This document shows positions 46,634 through 56,704 of a stretch of 64,000 nt of DNA, piece after piece. Numbering within the stretch: position 1 is the first letter of the stretch; every line of letters starts with the position of its first letter. This DNA comes from Saprospirales bacterium (GTDB lineage: Bacteria > Bacteroidota > Bacteroidia > Chitinophagales > JADIYW01), in NCBI GenBank assembly GCA_016711605.1, contig JADJSS010000007.1, positions 186,001 to 250,000 on the forward strand, read 5' to 3'. Below the pieces are notes generated by a model, which had not been told where the DNA came from, did not search any database, and saw only the letters and a list, made by a program, of their open reading frames with translations. A program made the position numbers and the translations under genes.

Positions 46634-48529
46634 TTATTCCATGTATTTTCTCCAGAAATTCTGGAAGACAATGAGTGCCCAAATTTGAGCATGCACATCA
46701 CCTGGATTGTTAGACAACATTTGTAATTTTAATTGTTGTATCGTTTCTACATTAAAAATGCCTTGTGCTTTGATGTATTCATCACTCAGCCAATCATTCA
46801 AGATTTTATCTTTTAAATCTGTTTTAAACCATTGCAACAAAGGCACTTCAAATCCTTTTTTGGGTCTGTTGTATAATTCTTTTGGTAAGATTTCTCTAAA
46901 TGCATCTTGTACAATTTTCTTTTTGATGTTTCCATTTATTTTAGAAGAAACTGGCAACGAAAATGCAAATTCTACAATTCTATAATCTAAAAATGGCACA
47001 CGCACTTCGAGTGAATTACGCATACTCATTCTGTCAACTTTCACCAACATATCATATGGCAACACCATTCCAACATCAGCCAATAAATCATCATTCAACG
47101 TACCATCAAACTGCACTTTTGATGAGAAATATTGACGTGTTTCAATAATTTCTGCCATCGAAGCATCTACTTTATCGTTCAATAATTTATCTACAAAATC
47201 CAAATCATTAATGCAACACCAACGCCACCAACGTTCGGCTGGTGTTAAATCCATACCATTTGAAAATCGTTCTAATTGTCTTATTTTATTGGCAATTCCA
47301 CCACCACGTGATTTTGGCAACGATTGCCAAACTGGTTGCAATAAATGTATAACATTGGCTTGCCAACTACCATTTCGCATTTGCCATTCACCATAATGTT
47401 TATTATAGCCAGCAAATAATTCATCGCCAGCATCGCCAGACAATGCAACGGTTACATGTTTGCGTGTAAATTTTGAAAGTATGTTCACCAACAACGCTGA
47501 TGAATCTGCAAATGGCTCATCTGTGTATTCTAATAATTCATTTAAACTTTCAAATAAATCATCATTTTTTAATTTAAAAACGGTGTGGTTTGTGTTGAAA
47601 TGTTTAGCAACTAAATTAGCATACGGTGTTTCATCGAAGAAAGAATTTCCTTCAAAACCTATGGAAAAAGTGTTGAGATGTTTGGTATGTCGAGCAGCCA
47701 TTGCTGTAACTACAGACGAATCAATTCCACCAGATAAAAACGCACCTAATGGCACATCTGAAATTAAACGCAAGCGTACAGAATCATCCATTAATTCAAC
47801 TAATTTTTTTTGCTGTTCATCGTAAGACAGTTGATTTTGCTCAGCTTTCAGTGCATTGTACGGAATGGTATACCACTGTTTAATTAAGATTTCTGAGTTA
47901 TGAATAAAGATTTGATGACCTGGTTCTAATCGTTGAATGTTTTTGAAAATAGAATTTTTTCCTGGAATATAATTGAGTTGAAAATAGGCAGCAACAGAAC
48001 TCCAATTGATTTCTTTTTTTACAGGAAATTGTGTAATTGTTTTTAATTCGGAACCGAAGAAAAAATAATCTTCATCACTATAATAATACAATGGTTTGAT
48101 TCCAAAACGATCGCAGGCAATAAACAAAGAATCTTCTAGTTTGTCGAAAATTGCAAATGCAAAAAAGCCATTTAGTTTATGTAAAAACGTTTCGCCAAAT
48201 TGAATATATGCATACAACAACACTTCGGTATCAGATTGAGTTTTGAACTGCACACCTTTTTGTTCCAGCTCTTTTTTTATCTCTTGATAATTAAAAATTT
48301 CGCCATTAAAAATAATTGCATATCTACCAGTTGCATCATATATTGGTTGGTTGGCGCTTTCAGAAGTATCGATAATACTCAATCGTGCATGCACCAAAGA
48401 ACAATTGCCAATTGAAATAAAATTCTGATTGTCTGGACCTCGTTTATTTAAAGAAGTAGCAGCATTTTGCAACCATTCATCAGAAATGATTTTATTTTTA
48501 AATGAATAAGCACCTGCAATTCCACACAT
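46634..48529 (-). CDS. asnB: Asparagine synthase (glutamine-hydrolysing) AsnB
   Basis: 631 residues. N-terminal class II glutaminase domain with catalytic Cys2 (MCGIAGAYSF), RGPDNQNF, NGEIFNYQEIKKEL; C-terminal synthetase domain with the PP-loop SGGIDSSVV (about residue 265), SGDAGDELFAGYNKHY and KVDRMSMRNSLEVRVPFLD. In polysaccharide clusters such enzymes may amidate sugar acids rather than make free asparagine; the downstream GT4 and wecA-like genes make that reading possible here. Start and length fit. Confidence 0.95.
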   Translation of the reverse strand: MCGIAGAYSFKNKIISDEWLQNAATSLNKRGPDNQNFISIGNCSLVHARLSIIDTSESANQPIYDATGRYAIIFNGEIFNYQEIKKELEQKGVQFKTQSDTEVLLYAYIQFGETFLHKLNGFFAFAIFDKLEDSLFIACDRFGIKPLYYYSDEDYFFFGSELKTITQFPVKKEINWSSVAAYFQLNYIPGKNSIFKNIQRLEPGHQIFIHNSEILIKQWYTIPYNALKAEQNQLSYDEQQKKLVELMDDSVRLRLISDVPLGAFLSGGIDSSVVTAMAARHTKHLNTFSIGFEGNSFFDETPYANLVAKHFNTNHTVFKLKNDDLFESLNELLEYTDEPFADSSALLVNILSKFTRKHVTVALSGDAGDELFAGYNKHYGEWQMRNGSWQANVIHLLQPVWQSLPKSRGGGIANKIRQLERFSNGMDLTPAERWWRWCCINDLDFVDKLLNDKVDASMAEIIETRQYFSSKVQFDGTLNDDLLADVGMVLPYDMLVKVDRMSMRNSLEVRVPFLDYRIVEFAFSLPVSSKINGNIKKKIVQDAFREILPKELYNRPKKGFEVPLLQWFKTDLKDKILNDWLSDEYIKAQGIFNVETIQQLKLQMLSNNPGDVHAQIWALIVFQNFWRKYME

Positions 48530-48550
48530 AAGTTGATGTTCGATTTAACG

Positions 48551-48566
48551 TTCCGAAGTTTCGGAA
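48551..48566. repeat. Palindrome TTCCGAAGTTTCGGAA upstream of asnB
   Basis: Seven-base arms around GT, 22 bases before the asnB start codon; same core as the 18501 copy. Confidence 0.65.
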
Positions 48567-48607
48567 TACAATGTACGATTTATTTTATTTTTTGGAAATG
48601 AAAAAAA

Positions 48608-49445
48608 CTACCGTAAAAAATGCAATTTTCCTTCTGCTAAAAATACTGCATGAATGCCATCATTTTCGATGGTAATTCTTTCCAAATCCAACTCATTTAA
48701 TGTTCCATTAATCCAGTTACTTTGTTGTTGAAATGAATCAATTTGCTTTTGCGCTTCAATTTTTGCCTGTACTAATTCTTTCTTAAAATTATATTGTAAA
48801 AAATCGTGCAGAAAATCAACTAACTGCTTGTGATAAAAAAGTATCAATAAATTTAAGAATATAACTTTTCGTTTCCAATTCATAATTTAAGTTGCGTGTT
48901 TTTACTACATCTTTTGGTTGATGAAAATTGAGAGAACCAGTAAATATTGCCTTTCCAGCCATTTTTCGTTTAATAAACTTCCATTTTGCATCTAATACAA
49001 AGGGCAACTCAACGACTGCTTTTGTACTTTTATTTCCAAACGTGAAATTTTCAATATCTAAATAATAGTTGTCTTTTTCGATTTCATATCGTTGATTTCC
49101 AAAATGAAAATTAAAAAATTTTGAAACATCTTCGTATTGCATTTGCGCTTTAATAACAACATCAAAATTGTAAGCGTATGAAGTTTCCTGATTTTTTAAA
49201 ACGTTCAATGAAAGCATATTCAACGTTCGTTCAATTCTTCGTTGAACTAGGTTTTCCAACGTACTTTTAATGTATAGTTTTATTTTGGCTTCGTCAATTT
49301 CGAGTTCGGTTTCCGTTTTATATATTTCAATTGGTTTCAGCGTTAGTAATTGAACCAACCGTTTTTCAGAAAATAAATAGTGTTGAACTTGTGTCCAAAA
49401 ATCATAAAAAATGTTTCCACCTAAAACTCGTTCAAAAATCGTCAT
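48608..49445 (-). pseudogene. DUF4403-like protein, N-truncated and frameshifted
   Basis: Two overlapping frames encode the C-terminal half of a DUF4403-type protein: 49445-48816 (FWTQVQHYLFSEKRLVQLL...LNYELETKSYILKFIDTF) and then 48608-48883 (QLVDFLHDFLQYNFKKELVQAK...NGTLNELDLERITIENDG). Removing one T from a T6 run near 48838 joins them as FIDTFYHKQLVDF. Full DUF4403 proteins have a signal peptide and about 450 residues; here about 280 remain and the signal half is absent. A perfect -7 box lies just upstream of the present ATG. Confidence 0.75.
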
Positions 49446-49454
49446 ATTACTTCA

Positions 49455-49462
49455 CAAAGGTA
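49455..49462 (-). promoter_or_regulatory. -7 box TACCTTTG upstream of the DUF4403-like remnant
   Basis: Minus-strand exact match to TAnnTTTG, nine bases before the ATG at 49445. Its promoter-like distance suggests the shortened gene could still be transcribed. Confidence 0.5.
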
Positions 49463-49500
49463 CGATTTAGTAATAAGTGATATGTAAAAAAAATAAAGAA

Positions 49501-49983
49501 TTACAAACCTAATTTTTTTAAATAAAATTCAAGTTGTCCATTTTCCATTGGAGTTTCAAAAAATGCTTTTACATTTTTGTTTGAATTTACAATCATGGTT
49601 GCAGGTATACTTCCTTGCCAGCGTTTATCAATATATGGCAACCAAGAGAAATCACTGCTTTCATTGAGTACAAAAACGGGTGCTTCCATTTTTTGTTTTT
49701 TGATAAATTTTGACAATTTTGCAGGTGCAATTCCACCATCTAAACTCACGAACAATACTTGTATTTTTTTATTTTTTGTAGCTAGATAAAACTTATTGAT
49801 TACTGGCATTTCTTGCACACATGGACCACACCATGTTGCAAAAAAATTAACAATGTATGTAGTGTCGTTGGTTTTTATATATTCTTTTTTTAGCTCTTCA
49901 ATTTTCACCACTTTAACATCTTGTGCGAAAGAAGTTATCAGTAAAGAGAAGCAAGTTATAAGTATTAAGATTATTTTCTTCAT
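49501..49983 (-). CDS. TlpA/ResA-like exported thioredoxin
   Basis: 160 residues from MKKIILILITCFSLLITSFAQD, a cleavable signal peptide (cleavage near SFAQ). The thioredoxin core has the active site FFATWCGPCVQEMPVINKFY (CGPC about residue 60) and the cis-Pro in GSIPATMIVN. It would act as a periplasmic thiol reductase. An in-frame ATG at 50016 would add 11 residues ahead of the signal and is less likely. Confidence 0.9.
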   Translation of the reverse strand: MKKIILILITCFSLLITSFAQDVKVVKIEELKKEYIKTNDTTYIVNFFATWCGPCVQEMPVINKFYLATKNKKIQVLFVSLDGGIAPAKLSKFIKKQKMEAPVFVLNESSDFSWLPYIDKRWQGSIPATMIVNSNKNVKAFFETPMENGQLEFYLKKLGL

Positions 49984-50061
49984 GCAATTAAATATACAAA
50001 TAGTTTGCCAAAACATAGTTATTAATTAATAAGAACTGCACGTAGCCAAATTTAAATTATT

Positions 50062-50069
50062 TACCTTTG
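50062..50069 (+). promoter_or_regulatory. -7 box TACCTTTG upstream of the EamA transporter
   Basis: Exact TAnnTTTG match ending eight bases before the ATG at 50077, implying a very short or absent 5' leader. Confidence 0.6.
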
Positions 50070-50076
50070 TTGCAAA

Positions 50077-50964
50077 ATGCCTCAACAACAAAAAATACAA
50101 GCAAAAGATTGGATTAATTTTTTCGTATTATCGATAGTTTGGGGTTTTTCATTCTTCTTTATAAAGAAAGGATTAGAAGTTTTTCAGCCAATGCAAGTAG
50201 CTGCATTTAGAATGAGTATTGCATTTGTTGCGTTGATTCCTTTAATTATTCTCAACATAAAAAAACTAAAAATCACTGCTTCAAAATGGAAATATATTCC
50301 TTTATTAGGTTTGTTTGGCAACTTAATTCCAGCCATTTTATTTTGCAAAGCAGAAACCAAATTAGATAGTAGTTTAACTGGAATTATGAATTCGACCACA
50401 CCACTGTTTGCGTTGTTAATTGGCAGTATTCTGTTTGGCGTGGCATTAACAAAAAATAAAATCATTGGTGTTATCGTTGGTTTCGTAGGTGCTCTAATAA
50501 TCGTATTATCTAAACAAAAAAGCATTACAGATGTCAATTTATTTGTGTTGTTACCATTAGTTGCAACCATCAGTTATGGTTTAAATGCAAATATTTTTAA
50601 ACGATTTTTTCAAGTTGAAAACCCAATTATTATTGCCTTATTGCAATATAGTTTTGTTGCACCATTTTGTATTGGTTATTTATATTTTTCTGGTGCATTT
50701 CATCAAATACACCTACAACCAATAGAAAGTTGGAATAGCTTAAAATATTTATTATTGTTAGGCATTTTTGGAACTGGTTATGCGCTGGTTTTTTTTAATA
50801 TTTTGATCCAAAGAACATCAGCGTTGTTTGCAACAATGACAACTTACATTATTCCATTTGTATCGATAATTGTTGGCTTATTTGACAAAGAAAAAATAAT
50901 GCCAATTCAATTAGTTGGCTTGTTTGTGATTTTAATTGGTGTGTATATTGGCTCGCGTGATTAA
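50077..50964 (+). CDS. EamA/DMT-family transporter
   Basis: 295-residue inner-membrane protein with ten predicted helices in two EamA repeats: IVWGFSFFFIKKGLEVFQPMQVAAFR in the first and YGLNANIFKRFFQVENPII in the second, each ending in a short basic loop. These proteins export amino acids, nucleotide sugars or other metabolites; the substrate here cannot be inferred. Its 3' end overlaps the convergent small lipoprotein gene by four bases. Confidence 0.9.
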   Translation: MPQQQKIQAKDWINFFVLSIVWGFSFFFIKKGLEVFQPMQVAAFRMSIAFVALIPLIILNIKKLKITASKWKYIPLLGLFGNLIPAILFCKAETKLDSSLTGIMNSTTPLFALLIGSILFGVALTKNKIIGVIVGFVGALIIVLSKQKSITDVNLFVLLPLVATISYGLNANIFKRFFQVENPIIIALLQYSFVAPFCIGYLYFSGAFHQIHLQPIESWNSLKYLLLLGIFGTGYALVFFNILIQRTSALFATMTTYIIPFVSIIVGLFDKEKIMPIQLVGLFVILIGVYIGSRD

Positions 50965-51143
50965 ACCGATTTGCCGATTTTTTTTGGAGCGATAATTTGT
51001 CCATGTTTTTTATTGGTACCAAATGTTGGACAAGTGCACTTTTTAGATTTTGATGCAGCGCACGAACTCAATAAAAAGCAGGATAGTAACAACACTAATA
51101 ATTTATTTACTTTTATCTTCTTACTTTTACCGTTCAATACCAT
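50961..51143 (-). CDS. Small lipoprotein with a CxCP motif
   Basis: 60 residues: basic N-terminus, hydrophobic core NKLLVLLLSCFLL, lipobox SSC, then AASKSKKCTCPTFGTNKK. Very short lipoproteins with this CTCPTF core are familiar in Bacteroidota and have no known function (memory only). The mature part is only about 30 residues. Confidence 0.75.
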   Translation of the reverse strand: MVLNGKSKKIKVNKLLVLLLSCFLLSSCAASKSKKCTCPTFGTNKKHGQIIAPKKIGKSV

Positions 51144-51227
51144 AACATAAATTTACAAAACAGAACGATATTTTCAACGTTTTATTTGCTTGATAATAAA
51201 ATATAACAAATTAAAAAAATATAATAC

Positions 51228-51740
51228 ATGGCTTTAATTTTAGATTGCAGAGGTTTTTCACCAAAAATTGGAAATAATAATTACTTAGCACCAAACGCTA
51301 CTATTGTTGGTGATGTTGAAATTGGTGATGATTGTAGTATTTGGTTTAACGCAGTAGTACGTGGCGACGTAAACTCTATAAGAATAGGAAATAAAGTAAA
51401 CATTCAGGATGGCGCAATTTTGCATTGCACATTTGAAAAAACAAAAGTAGTAATTGGCAACAACGTTTCTATTGGACATAATGCGTTGGTTCATGGCTGC
51501 ACAATTGATGAAAACGTATTGATAGGAATGGGTGCGATTGTGATGGATAATTGTTACATCGAAAAAAATGCGTTGATTGCAGCTGGTGCTGTGGTTTTAG
51601 AAGGAACACGTGTTGAAGCTGGCAGTATTTACGCTGGTGTGCCTGCAAAAAAAGTGAAGCAATTATCCGAAGATGTTTTCAAAGATCAGAATGAACGCAT
51701 CGCGAATAATTATTTGATGTATGCTGGTTGGTTTAAATAA
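51228..51740 (+). CDS. Gamma-carbonic-anhydrase-like hexapeptide protein
   Basis: 170 residues forming a left-handed beta-helix of hexapeptide repeats. The zinc ligands of the gamma-CA family are in place: the His in ILHCTFEK and the pair in IGHNALVHGCTI; VRGDVNSIRIG and NIQDGAILH are family motifs. Ends with an alpha-helix (ERIANNYLMYAGWFK). Related proteins are YrdA/PaaY; true carbonic anhydrase activity is variable in the family. Confidence 0.93.
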   Translation: MALILDCRGFSPKIGNNNYLAPNATIVGDVEIGDDCSIWFNAVVRGDVNSIRIGNKVNIQDGAILHCTFEKTKVVIGNNVSIGHNALVHGCTIDENVLIGMGAIVMDNCYIEKNALIAAGAVVLEGTRVEAGSIYAGVPAKKVKQLSEDVFKDQNERIANNYLMYAGWFK

Positions 51741-51774
51741 GTTTACCAATTATACTTACCAAAAGTACCGCCTT

Positions 51775-52729
51775 CTACAATTTAAATCTTTCTGGAGTTT
51801 CAGATAATAAAGGTCGATTCCAATATTCATTATAAAATTTTCTGATAGCAGGATCTTTGTCCCATCTGTTACCTTTTATACCAAATAATATTTGAGTAGC
51901 GCCACCCATGTGTATTGCTTGTTTACCTTGTTTTTAACAAAAGCACCTAAAGGCAAACCATAAGTTCCTGCACCAATAATTGCAACATCAAAATCAGCTT
52001 TGGCAATTTCTTCTTTCAAATAATCTAACGCTTCAAACCAATCTTTATATTTTGTTTTAACACCAGTACCTGACCAAACAGATTTAATAGTAGATAATTG
52101 GAAATTTGGCAAAACTTTTTTATTCTTGAAAAGGTATTCTCTGTTTTTAAACTGATTGTTTATACTTTCAGAAAAATAATTTACCAATAACACTTTTTTA
52201 TTTTCTAAATGTTGGCTCCAAGGATCTTCGAAATAATATGGTTCGATTGCTGATAACGGAATTAATTTTGCTTTTGGACAAAAATCTCTTGTAATAACAT
52301 CTTCATAATAATTATCCAAACGCCTAAAATATCAATTTCTGACATTAATTAAAGATAGAGTTCAACAAATTTTTCGAAGTTATTATCAGTAGTTGGAAAA
52401 AATCCAGAAATAAATTCCATTTCGTGTTTTACAATTTCTCGCCACACATGAGATTCACCTTTTATTCGTCTTGATATTCTATTTATTGCACTTACTTTTT
52501 CTAATGATTTAATTTCTGCATAATTACTCATTGCAAACATTTCAGTTGAGCCAAATCGACATACTAATCCAGGTTTATCAGAATTTAATAATGCAGCAAT
52601 TTCAAGATTACCTTGAATGTCTTTTAAAATAGGATTTCCAAAATATTCAGATTTAACATTTTGAATCCTGTAATTTGGATAAAATCTATTATATATTTTT
52701 CGACCAACTTTAACAATTAACTCCTCCAT
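51775..52729 (-). pseudogene. GT-D fold glycosyltransferase, broken by a stop and two frameshifts
   Basis: The 5' part (52729-52349) encodes EELIVKVGRKIYNRFYP...KPGLVCRFGSTEMFAMSNY and ends at a TAA; the frame continues as LMSEIDILGVW, shifts near 52318 to DNYYEDVITRDFCPKAKLIPL...AIIGAGTYGLPLGAFVK, and shifts again near 51937 to QGKQAIHMGGATQILFGIKGNRW with the stop at 51775. One added G at the first shift and one added A at the second restore the frame; the stop needs a further change. The assembled protein is a good match in plan to GT-D fold glycosyltransferases. Confidence 0.85.
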
Positions 52730-52735
52730 TACACT

Positions 52736-53692
52736 CTATTTACCCAATTCTTTCTTAAAATATTCCAACGTAATTTTCAAACCTTCTGCGCGTTCTACTT
52801 TTGGCGACCAACCTAAAATAGTTTGTGCTTTTGTAATATCTGGTTTGCGTTGTTTTGGATCGTCTTTTGGCAAAGGCAAGTAAACTATTTTTGATTTGGT
52901 ATCAATTAGTTTTAGAATTTCTTCTGCAAATTGCAACAAAGTAATTTCTTGCGGATTACCAATGTTTACTGGTAAATGATAATCACTCAATAATAATCTA
53001 TAAATACCTTCTACCAAATCAGAGACATAACAAAAAGAACGCGTTTGAGAACCATCACCAAACATCGTTAAGTCTTCGCCATTTAATGCTTGACTCATAA
53101 ACGCAGGCAAGGCTCTGCCGTCGTCTAATCTCATTCTTGGTCCATACGTATTAAAAATTCGAATAATTCTCGTTTCAACGCCATGGAAATTATGGTAAGC
53201 CATAGTGATGGCTTCCTGAAAACGTTTTGCCTCATCATATACACCGCGTGGTCCAACTGGATTCACGTTGCCCCAATATTCTTCTGGTTGTGGATGTACT
53301 GTTGGGTCGCCATACACTTCAGAAGTGGAAGCAATCAGCATGCGTGCTTTTTTCTCTTTTGCTAAACCTAATAAATTATGCGTTCCTAAAGAACCAACCT
53401 TTAAAGTTTGTATCGGCATTTTCAAATAATCAATAGGCGATGCTGGTGACGCAAAGTGTAAGATATAATCTAATTTTCCGGGAACATGTACAAAACGACT
53501 TACATCGTGATGATAATATTCAAAATCTTTTGATGGAAAAAGATGTTCGATGTTTTTGATATTTCCTGTAATCAAGTTATCCATTGCAATAACATGATAA
53601 CCTTCTTTCAGAAAACGGTCGCATAAATGTGAACCTAAAAATCCGGCTGCACCTGTGATAAGTATTCTTTTTTTTGTTGTATTCTGAGACAT
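52736..53692 (-). CDS. uxs: UDP-glucuronate decarboxylase (UDP-xylose synthase)
   Basis: 318-residue extended SDR converting UDP-glucuronate to UDP-xylose. [15 protein letters not shown] binds [41 protein letters not shown] holds the catalytic Ser/Tyr-x3-Lys and is the UXS signature; [19 protein letters not shown] follows. It is nine bases downstream of the UDP-glucose dehydrogenase gene, so the pair provides a UDP-Glc to UDP-Xyl path. Confidence 0.94.
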   Translation of the reverse strand: MSQNTTKKRILITGAAGFLGSHLCDRFLKEGYHVIAMDNLITGNIKNIEHLFPSKDFEYYHHDVSRFVHVPGKLDYILHFASPASPIDYLKMPIQTLKVGSLGTHNLLGLAKEKKARMLIASTSEVYGDPTVHPQPEEYWGNVNPVGPRGVYDEAKRFQEAITMAYHNFHGVETRIIRIFNTYGPRMRLDDGRALPAFMSQALNGEDLTMFGDGSQTRSFCYVSDLVEGIYRLLLSDYHLPVNIGNPQEITLLQFAEEILKLIDTKSKIVYLPLPKDDPKQRKPDITKAQTILGWSPKVERAEGLKITLEYFKKELGK

Positions 53693-53700
53693 TTTAAAAA

Positions 53701-55035
53701 TTAAATGGTGATGGTTTTTCTACCAATACTATTATAATAGAAGCCTTCGTTTTTCATGGCATCTAAATCATATAAATTTCTACCGTCAAAGATTACCGGT
53801 TCTTTTAAAGATGCTTTTACTTTGGCAAAATCTGGTGTTCTGAATTCTGTCCATTCTGTTAAAATAGCCAGGAAATCAGCACCTTCTACCGCTTTGTAAT
53901 AGCTATCAACAAAATGTAATTTTGATTTTTTATCTGTAGATAAATCTGCAAAATGTTGTTGCACGTTTTGCATTCCTTCTGGATCGTAAGCAACAATTTC
54001 TGCACCAGCATTTAATAAATCTTCAATAATATACAAAGCAGGTGCTTCGCGAATATCATCCGTATTTGGTTTGAATGCCAAGCCCCAAAGTGCAATTTTT
54101 TTACCAGATAAATCATCACCATAATAGCTAACTATTTTTTCTACTAAGACATGCTTTTGAATTTCGTTCACATTCATTACAGCTTTCAAAATTTTGAAGT
54201 CATAGTTATTTTCTTCAGCAGTCATCGCTAATGCTTGCACATCTTTTGGAAAACAACTTCCTCCGTAGCCAATTCCTGGAAATAAAAATCGTTTGCCAAT
54301 TCTATTATCGCTACCCATTCCTTGACGAACTGTTTCAACATCTGCGCCTGTTTTTTCACAAAGGTTAGCTAATTCATTCATAAAAGATATACGAACTGCT
54401 AAATATGAATTGGCTGCATATTTTGTCATTTCAGAACTACGCTCATCCATAAAAATAATTGGATTTCCTTGTCGAACAAAAGGACGATATAATTCTTCCA
54501 TTAATTTGCGTGCACGTTCAGAACGTGTACCAACAACGACTCTATCTGGTTTCATGAAATCATCTACAGCAACACCTTCCCGTAAAAATTCAGGATTACT
54601 AACCACATCAAATTCTACAGTAGCATTTTTTGCGATGGCTACGGTTGTGCGTTCGGCAGTTCCAACAGGTACTGTACTTTTATTGATGATTACTTTGTAA
54701 TCTTTCATGATTTTTCCTAACTGATCAGCAACGCCTAAAACATATTTTAAATCTGCAGCACCACCTTCGCCCGGTGGTGTTGGCAATGCTAAGAAAATAA
54801 GTGTTGCATTTTCAATTGCAGCAGCTAAATCCGTTGTAAAATGTAATCTTCCTTCTTTTATGTTACGATGAAAAAGCACTTCTAAACCTGGTTCATATAT
54901 AGGAATTTGACCAGCTTGCAACTTAGTAACTTTATTTGTATCTATATCTACGCAAATAACATTATTTCCTGTTTCAGACAGGCATGTTCCTGTTACTAAT
55001 CCTACATATCCTGTTCCAACTACTGCAATATTCAT
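53701..55035 (-). CDS. ugd: UDP-glucose 6-dehydrogenase
   Basis: 444 residues. [19 protein letters not shown] (NAD), [49 protein letters not shown] and the catalytic Cys in [16 protein letters not shown] are all intact, as is the C-terminal [17 protein letters not shown]. Oxidises UDP-glucose twice to UDP-glucuronate for surface polysaccharide. Confidence 0.96.
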   Translation of the reverse strand: MNIAVVGTGYVGLVTGTCLSETGNNVICVDIDTNKVTKLQAGQIPIYEPGLEVLFHRNIKEGRLHFTTDLAAAIENATLIFLALPTPPGEGGAADLKYVLGVADQLGKIMKDYKVIINKSTVPVGTAERTTVAIAKNATVEFDVVSNPEFLREGVAVDDFMKPDRVVVGTRSERARKLMEELYRPFVRQGNPIIFMDERSSEMTKYAANSYLAVRISFMNELANLCEKTGADVETVRQGMGSDNRIGKRFLFPGIGYGGSCFPKDVQALAMTAEENNYDFKILKAVMNVNEIQKHVLVEKIVSYYGDDLSGKKIALWGLAFKPNTDDIREAPALYIIEDLLNAGAEIVAYDPEGMQNVQQHFADLSTDKKSKLHFVDSYYKAVEGADFLAILTEWTEFRTPDFAKVKASLKEPVIFDGRNLYDLDAMKNEGFYYNSIGRKTITI

Positions 55036-55107
55036 ATGATTTAAATCTAAAGATTGATTTTTGTTCTTTCCTTTTTTAATTGATTTCTATTAAATTAATT
55101 CGGAATG

Positions 55108-55115
55108 CAAAAATA
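55108..55115 (-). promoter_or_regulatory. -7 box TATTTTTG upstream of ugd
   Basis: Minus-strand TAnnTTTG match, 72 bases before the ugd start and just past the stop of the upstream membrane-protein gene. Confidence 0.4.
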
Positions 55116-55119
55116 AGTA

Positions 55120-56553
55120 TTACTTCTTATTTTTTTTCACTAAAATTTCGTCTTTTTTCTGTGTATCAGATAAAATAAAGATGGCAATATAATAAAATGG
55201 CATAAAAGGTATTTTATAGCGAGACAATGCACCAAAATTGAAACTTGTAAAGCCTACAGCAAAAGCAAAAATAATAGAAAATATTAGACAAAACTGAACT
55301 TCTGCATTAGCACCTACCATCTTAATAAAGCGAAAGAAACCTGTTCTAAAGAGTAATCTTACTGTTATAAACATAGTAAATATTCCTTCAATTGCAGCTG
55401 GAAACAACATTATTTTCCTAGCTTCCCAAATATATGGACGAAATAATGCAACATTAATTGCTTTAGGAAATATTTTTAATAAGCCAATTGCACTATAGTC
55501 AATGTCACCAAGCGTATAAAAAGATCCTCCTGAGGTTTGCGATGACGTAACTAACCAATTTTGAGTGTCTTTTGCAGTTCTCATCATTTCATCTAATGCA
55601 TAACGTTCAGCATAAGTACCCATCAAAGAAAGCACTAAAAAGCCAGCACCACCTCCAACTATAATAAATATTGGCGTCACAATTGCTTTAATAATTGGAC
55701 TCTTAATATTTGCTCTATATCTGGAAAATACCCAAACTGCTAAAGCAGGACCAAATGCAAGTATAATATAAACTTTAATTTTTATTAAACTAAAAACAGC
55801 CATAGATATATACAATAAATTAACAAATATTCTTTCTCGCTTAAAGAATATTTGATAGGTAGAATATGTCAAGATGCCTAAGAAACCTAAGCAAATTGAA
55901 TCCTTCATAACACCACAACCCCAATACATAACAGAAGGTATAAAAAGCGTAGCTATTGCCATTTCACGTTCCAAATGTGGATACATTTCCCTAAACATTT
56001 TAAATAATCGCCAACAACCTAAAAATGCAAACAATGACATGATTAAAGATATATTTAAATATGAAAACATACATAAAAAGCTTAGAAAGAACCCACAGAA
56101 AATTACAATAAATGTATTATCTGTATATATATAAGAACCGTTGCCTAGAAAATATTGAACTATGTATAATTTTGTATGGAACTCTGTATTGTCAAATAGG
56201 ATATTATATGCTAATGTTGGATCAGTAAATAAGAGTTGTTTTATAATTAATATATGCCAATAATAAACGTAAGTGTCTCCTCCACCGTAATAAAATCGAT
56301 TAACGGCCCAATATAAAACACTTACTCCAATTTTAATTTTCACACCATTTAAAAAATAGCTACCAAGCGAAGTGTTTTTGTATTTTTTATTATATATAGA
56401 TAAACAGAACTTATAGACAAAATAAATATATAATGGTGCGAAAAGAATATCACTCCAAGAGAATATATCAAGTCGACCATCATGAGGAGCAAAGGGAAAG
56501 AAATAGGTATTCATATTAATTTTAAGCCAAGAATTATATTTAAGTAAAGCCAA
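55120..56553 (-). CDS. Polytopic membrane protein, candidate polysaccharide polymerase (Wzy-like)
   Basis: 477 residues, about ten to twelve helices. A large loop follows the first helices (VNRFYYGGGDTYVYYWH...NTEFHTKLYIVQYFLGNGSYI), and a second loop lies near 340-375 (DTQNWLVTSSQTSGG). YWGCGVMKDSICLGFLGIL is a motif I have seen in Bacteroidota polysaccharide-locus membrane proteins. Wzy proteins are poorly conserved, so the call rests on topology and position beside ugd-uxs. An alternative start is Met14 (56514). A -7 box sits 10 bases before 56553. Confidence 0.7.
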   Translation of the reverse strand: MALLKYNSWLKINMNTYFFPFAPHDGRLDIFSWSDILFAPLYIYFVYKFCLSIYNKKYKNTSLGSYFLNGVKIKIGVSVLYWAVNRFYYGGGDTYVYYWHILIIKQLLFTDPTLAYNILFDNTEFHTKLYIVQYFLGNGSYIYTDNTFIVIFCGFFLSFLCMFSYLNISLIMSLFAFLGCWRLFKMFREMYPHLEREMAIATLFIPSVMYWGCGVMKDSICLGFLGILTYSTYQIFFKRERIFVNLLYISMAVFSLIKIKVYIILAFGPALAVWVFSRYRANIKSPIIKAIVTPIFIIVGGGAGFLVLSLMGTYAERYALDEMMRTAKDTQNWLVTSSQTSGGSFYTLGDIDYSAIGLLKIFPKAINVALFRPYIWEARKIMLFPAAIEGIFTMFITVRLLFRTGFFRFIKMVGANAEVQFCLIFSIIFAFAVGFTSFNFGALSRYKIPFMPFYYIAIFILSDTQKKDEILVKKNKK

Positions 56554-56563
56554 TGATGTAAGT

Positions 56564-56571
56564 CAAATATA
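56564..56571 (-). promoter_or_regulatory. -7 box TATATTTG upstream of the membrane-protein gene
   Basis: Minus-strand TAnnTTTG match, 10 bases before the ATG at 56553, which favours that start. Confidence 0.45.
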
Positions 56572-56704
56572 GTTCAATTTTAGACTTTTTGAATAATCTA
56601 AATATTTAATCTGACAAAACTAATAATAAGTATATTACTTATTGCAATTTAAATCCGAGTTTTGATATTAACTGTAATTTATTTAAGTTTACATTTCACT
56701 GGAA

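Noticed and set aside
48816..49445. Programmed frameshifting in the DUF4403-like gene
   Set aside because: The T6 run is not accompanied by a recognisable slippery heptamer plus downstream structure, and the gene is also N-truncated, so a broken gene is more likely.
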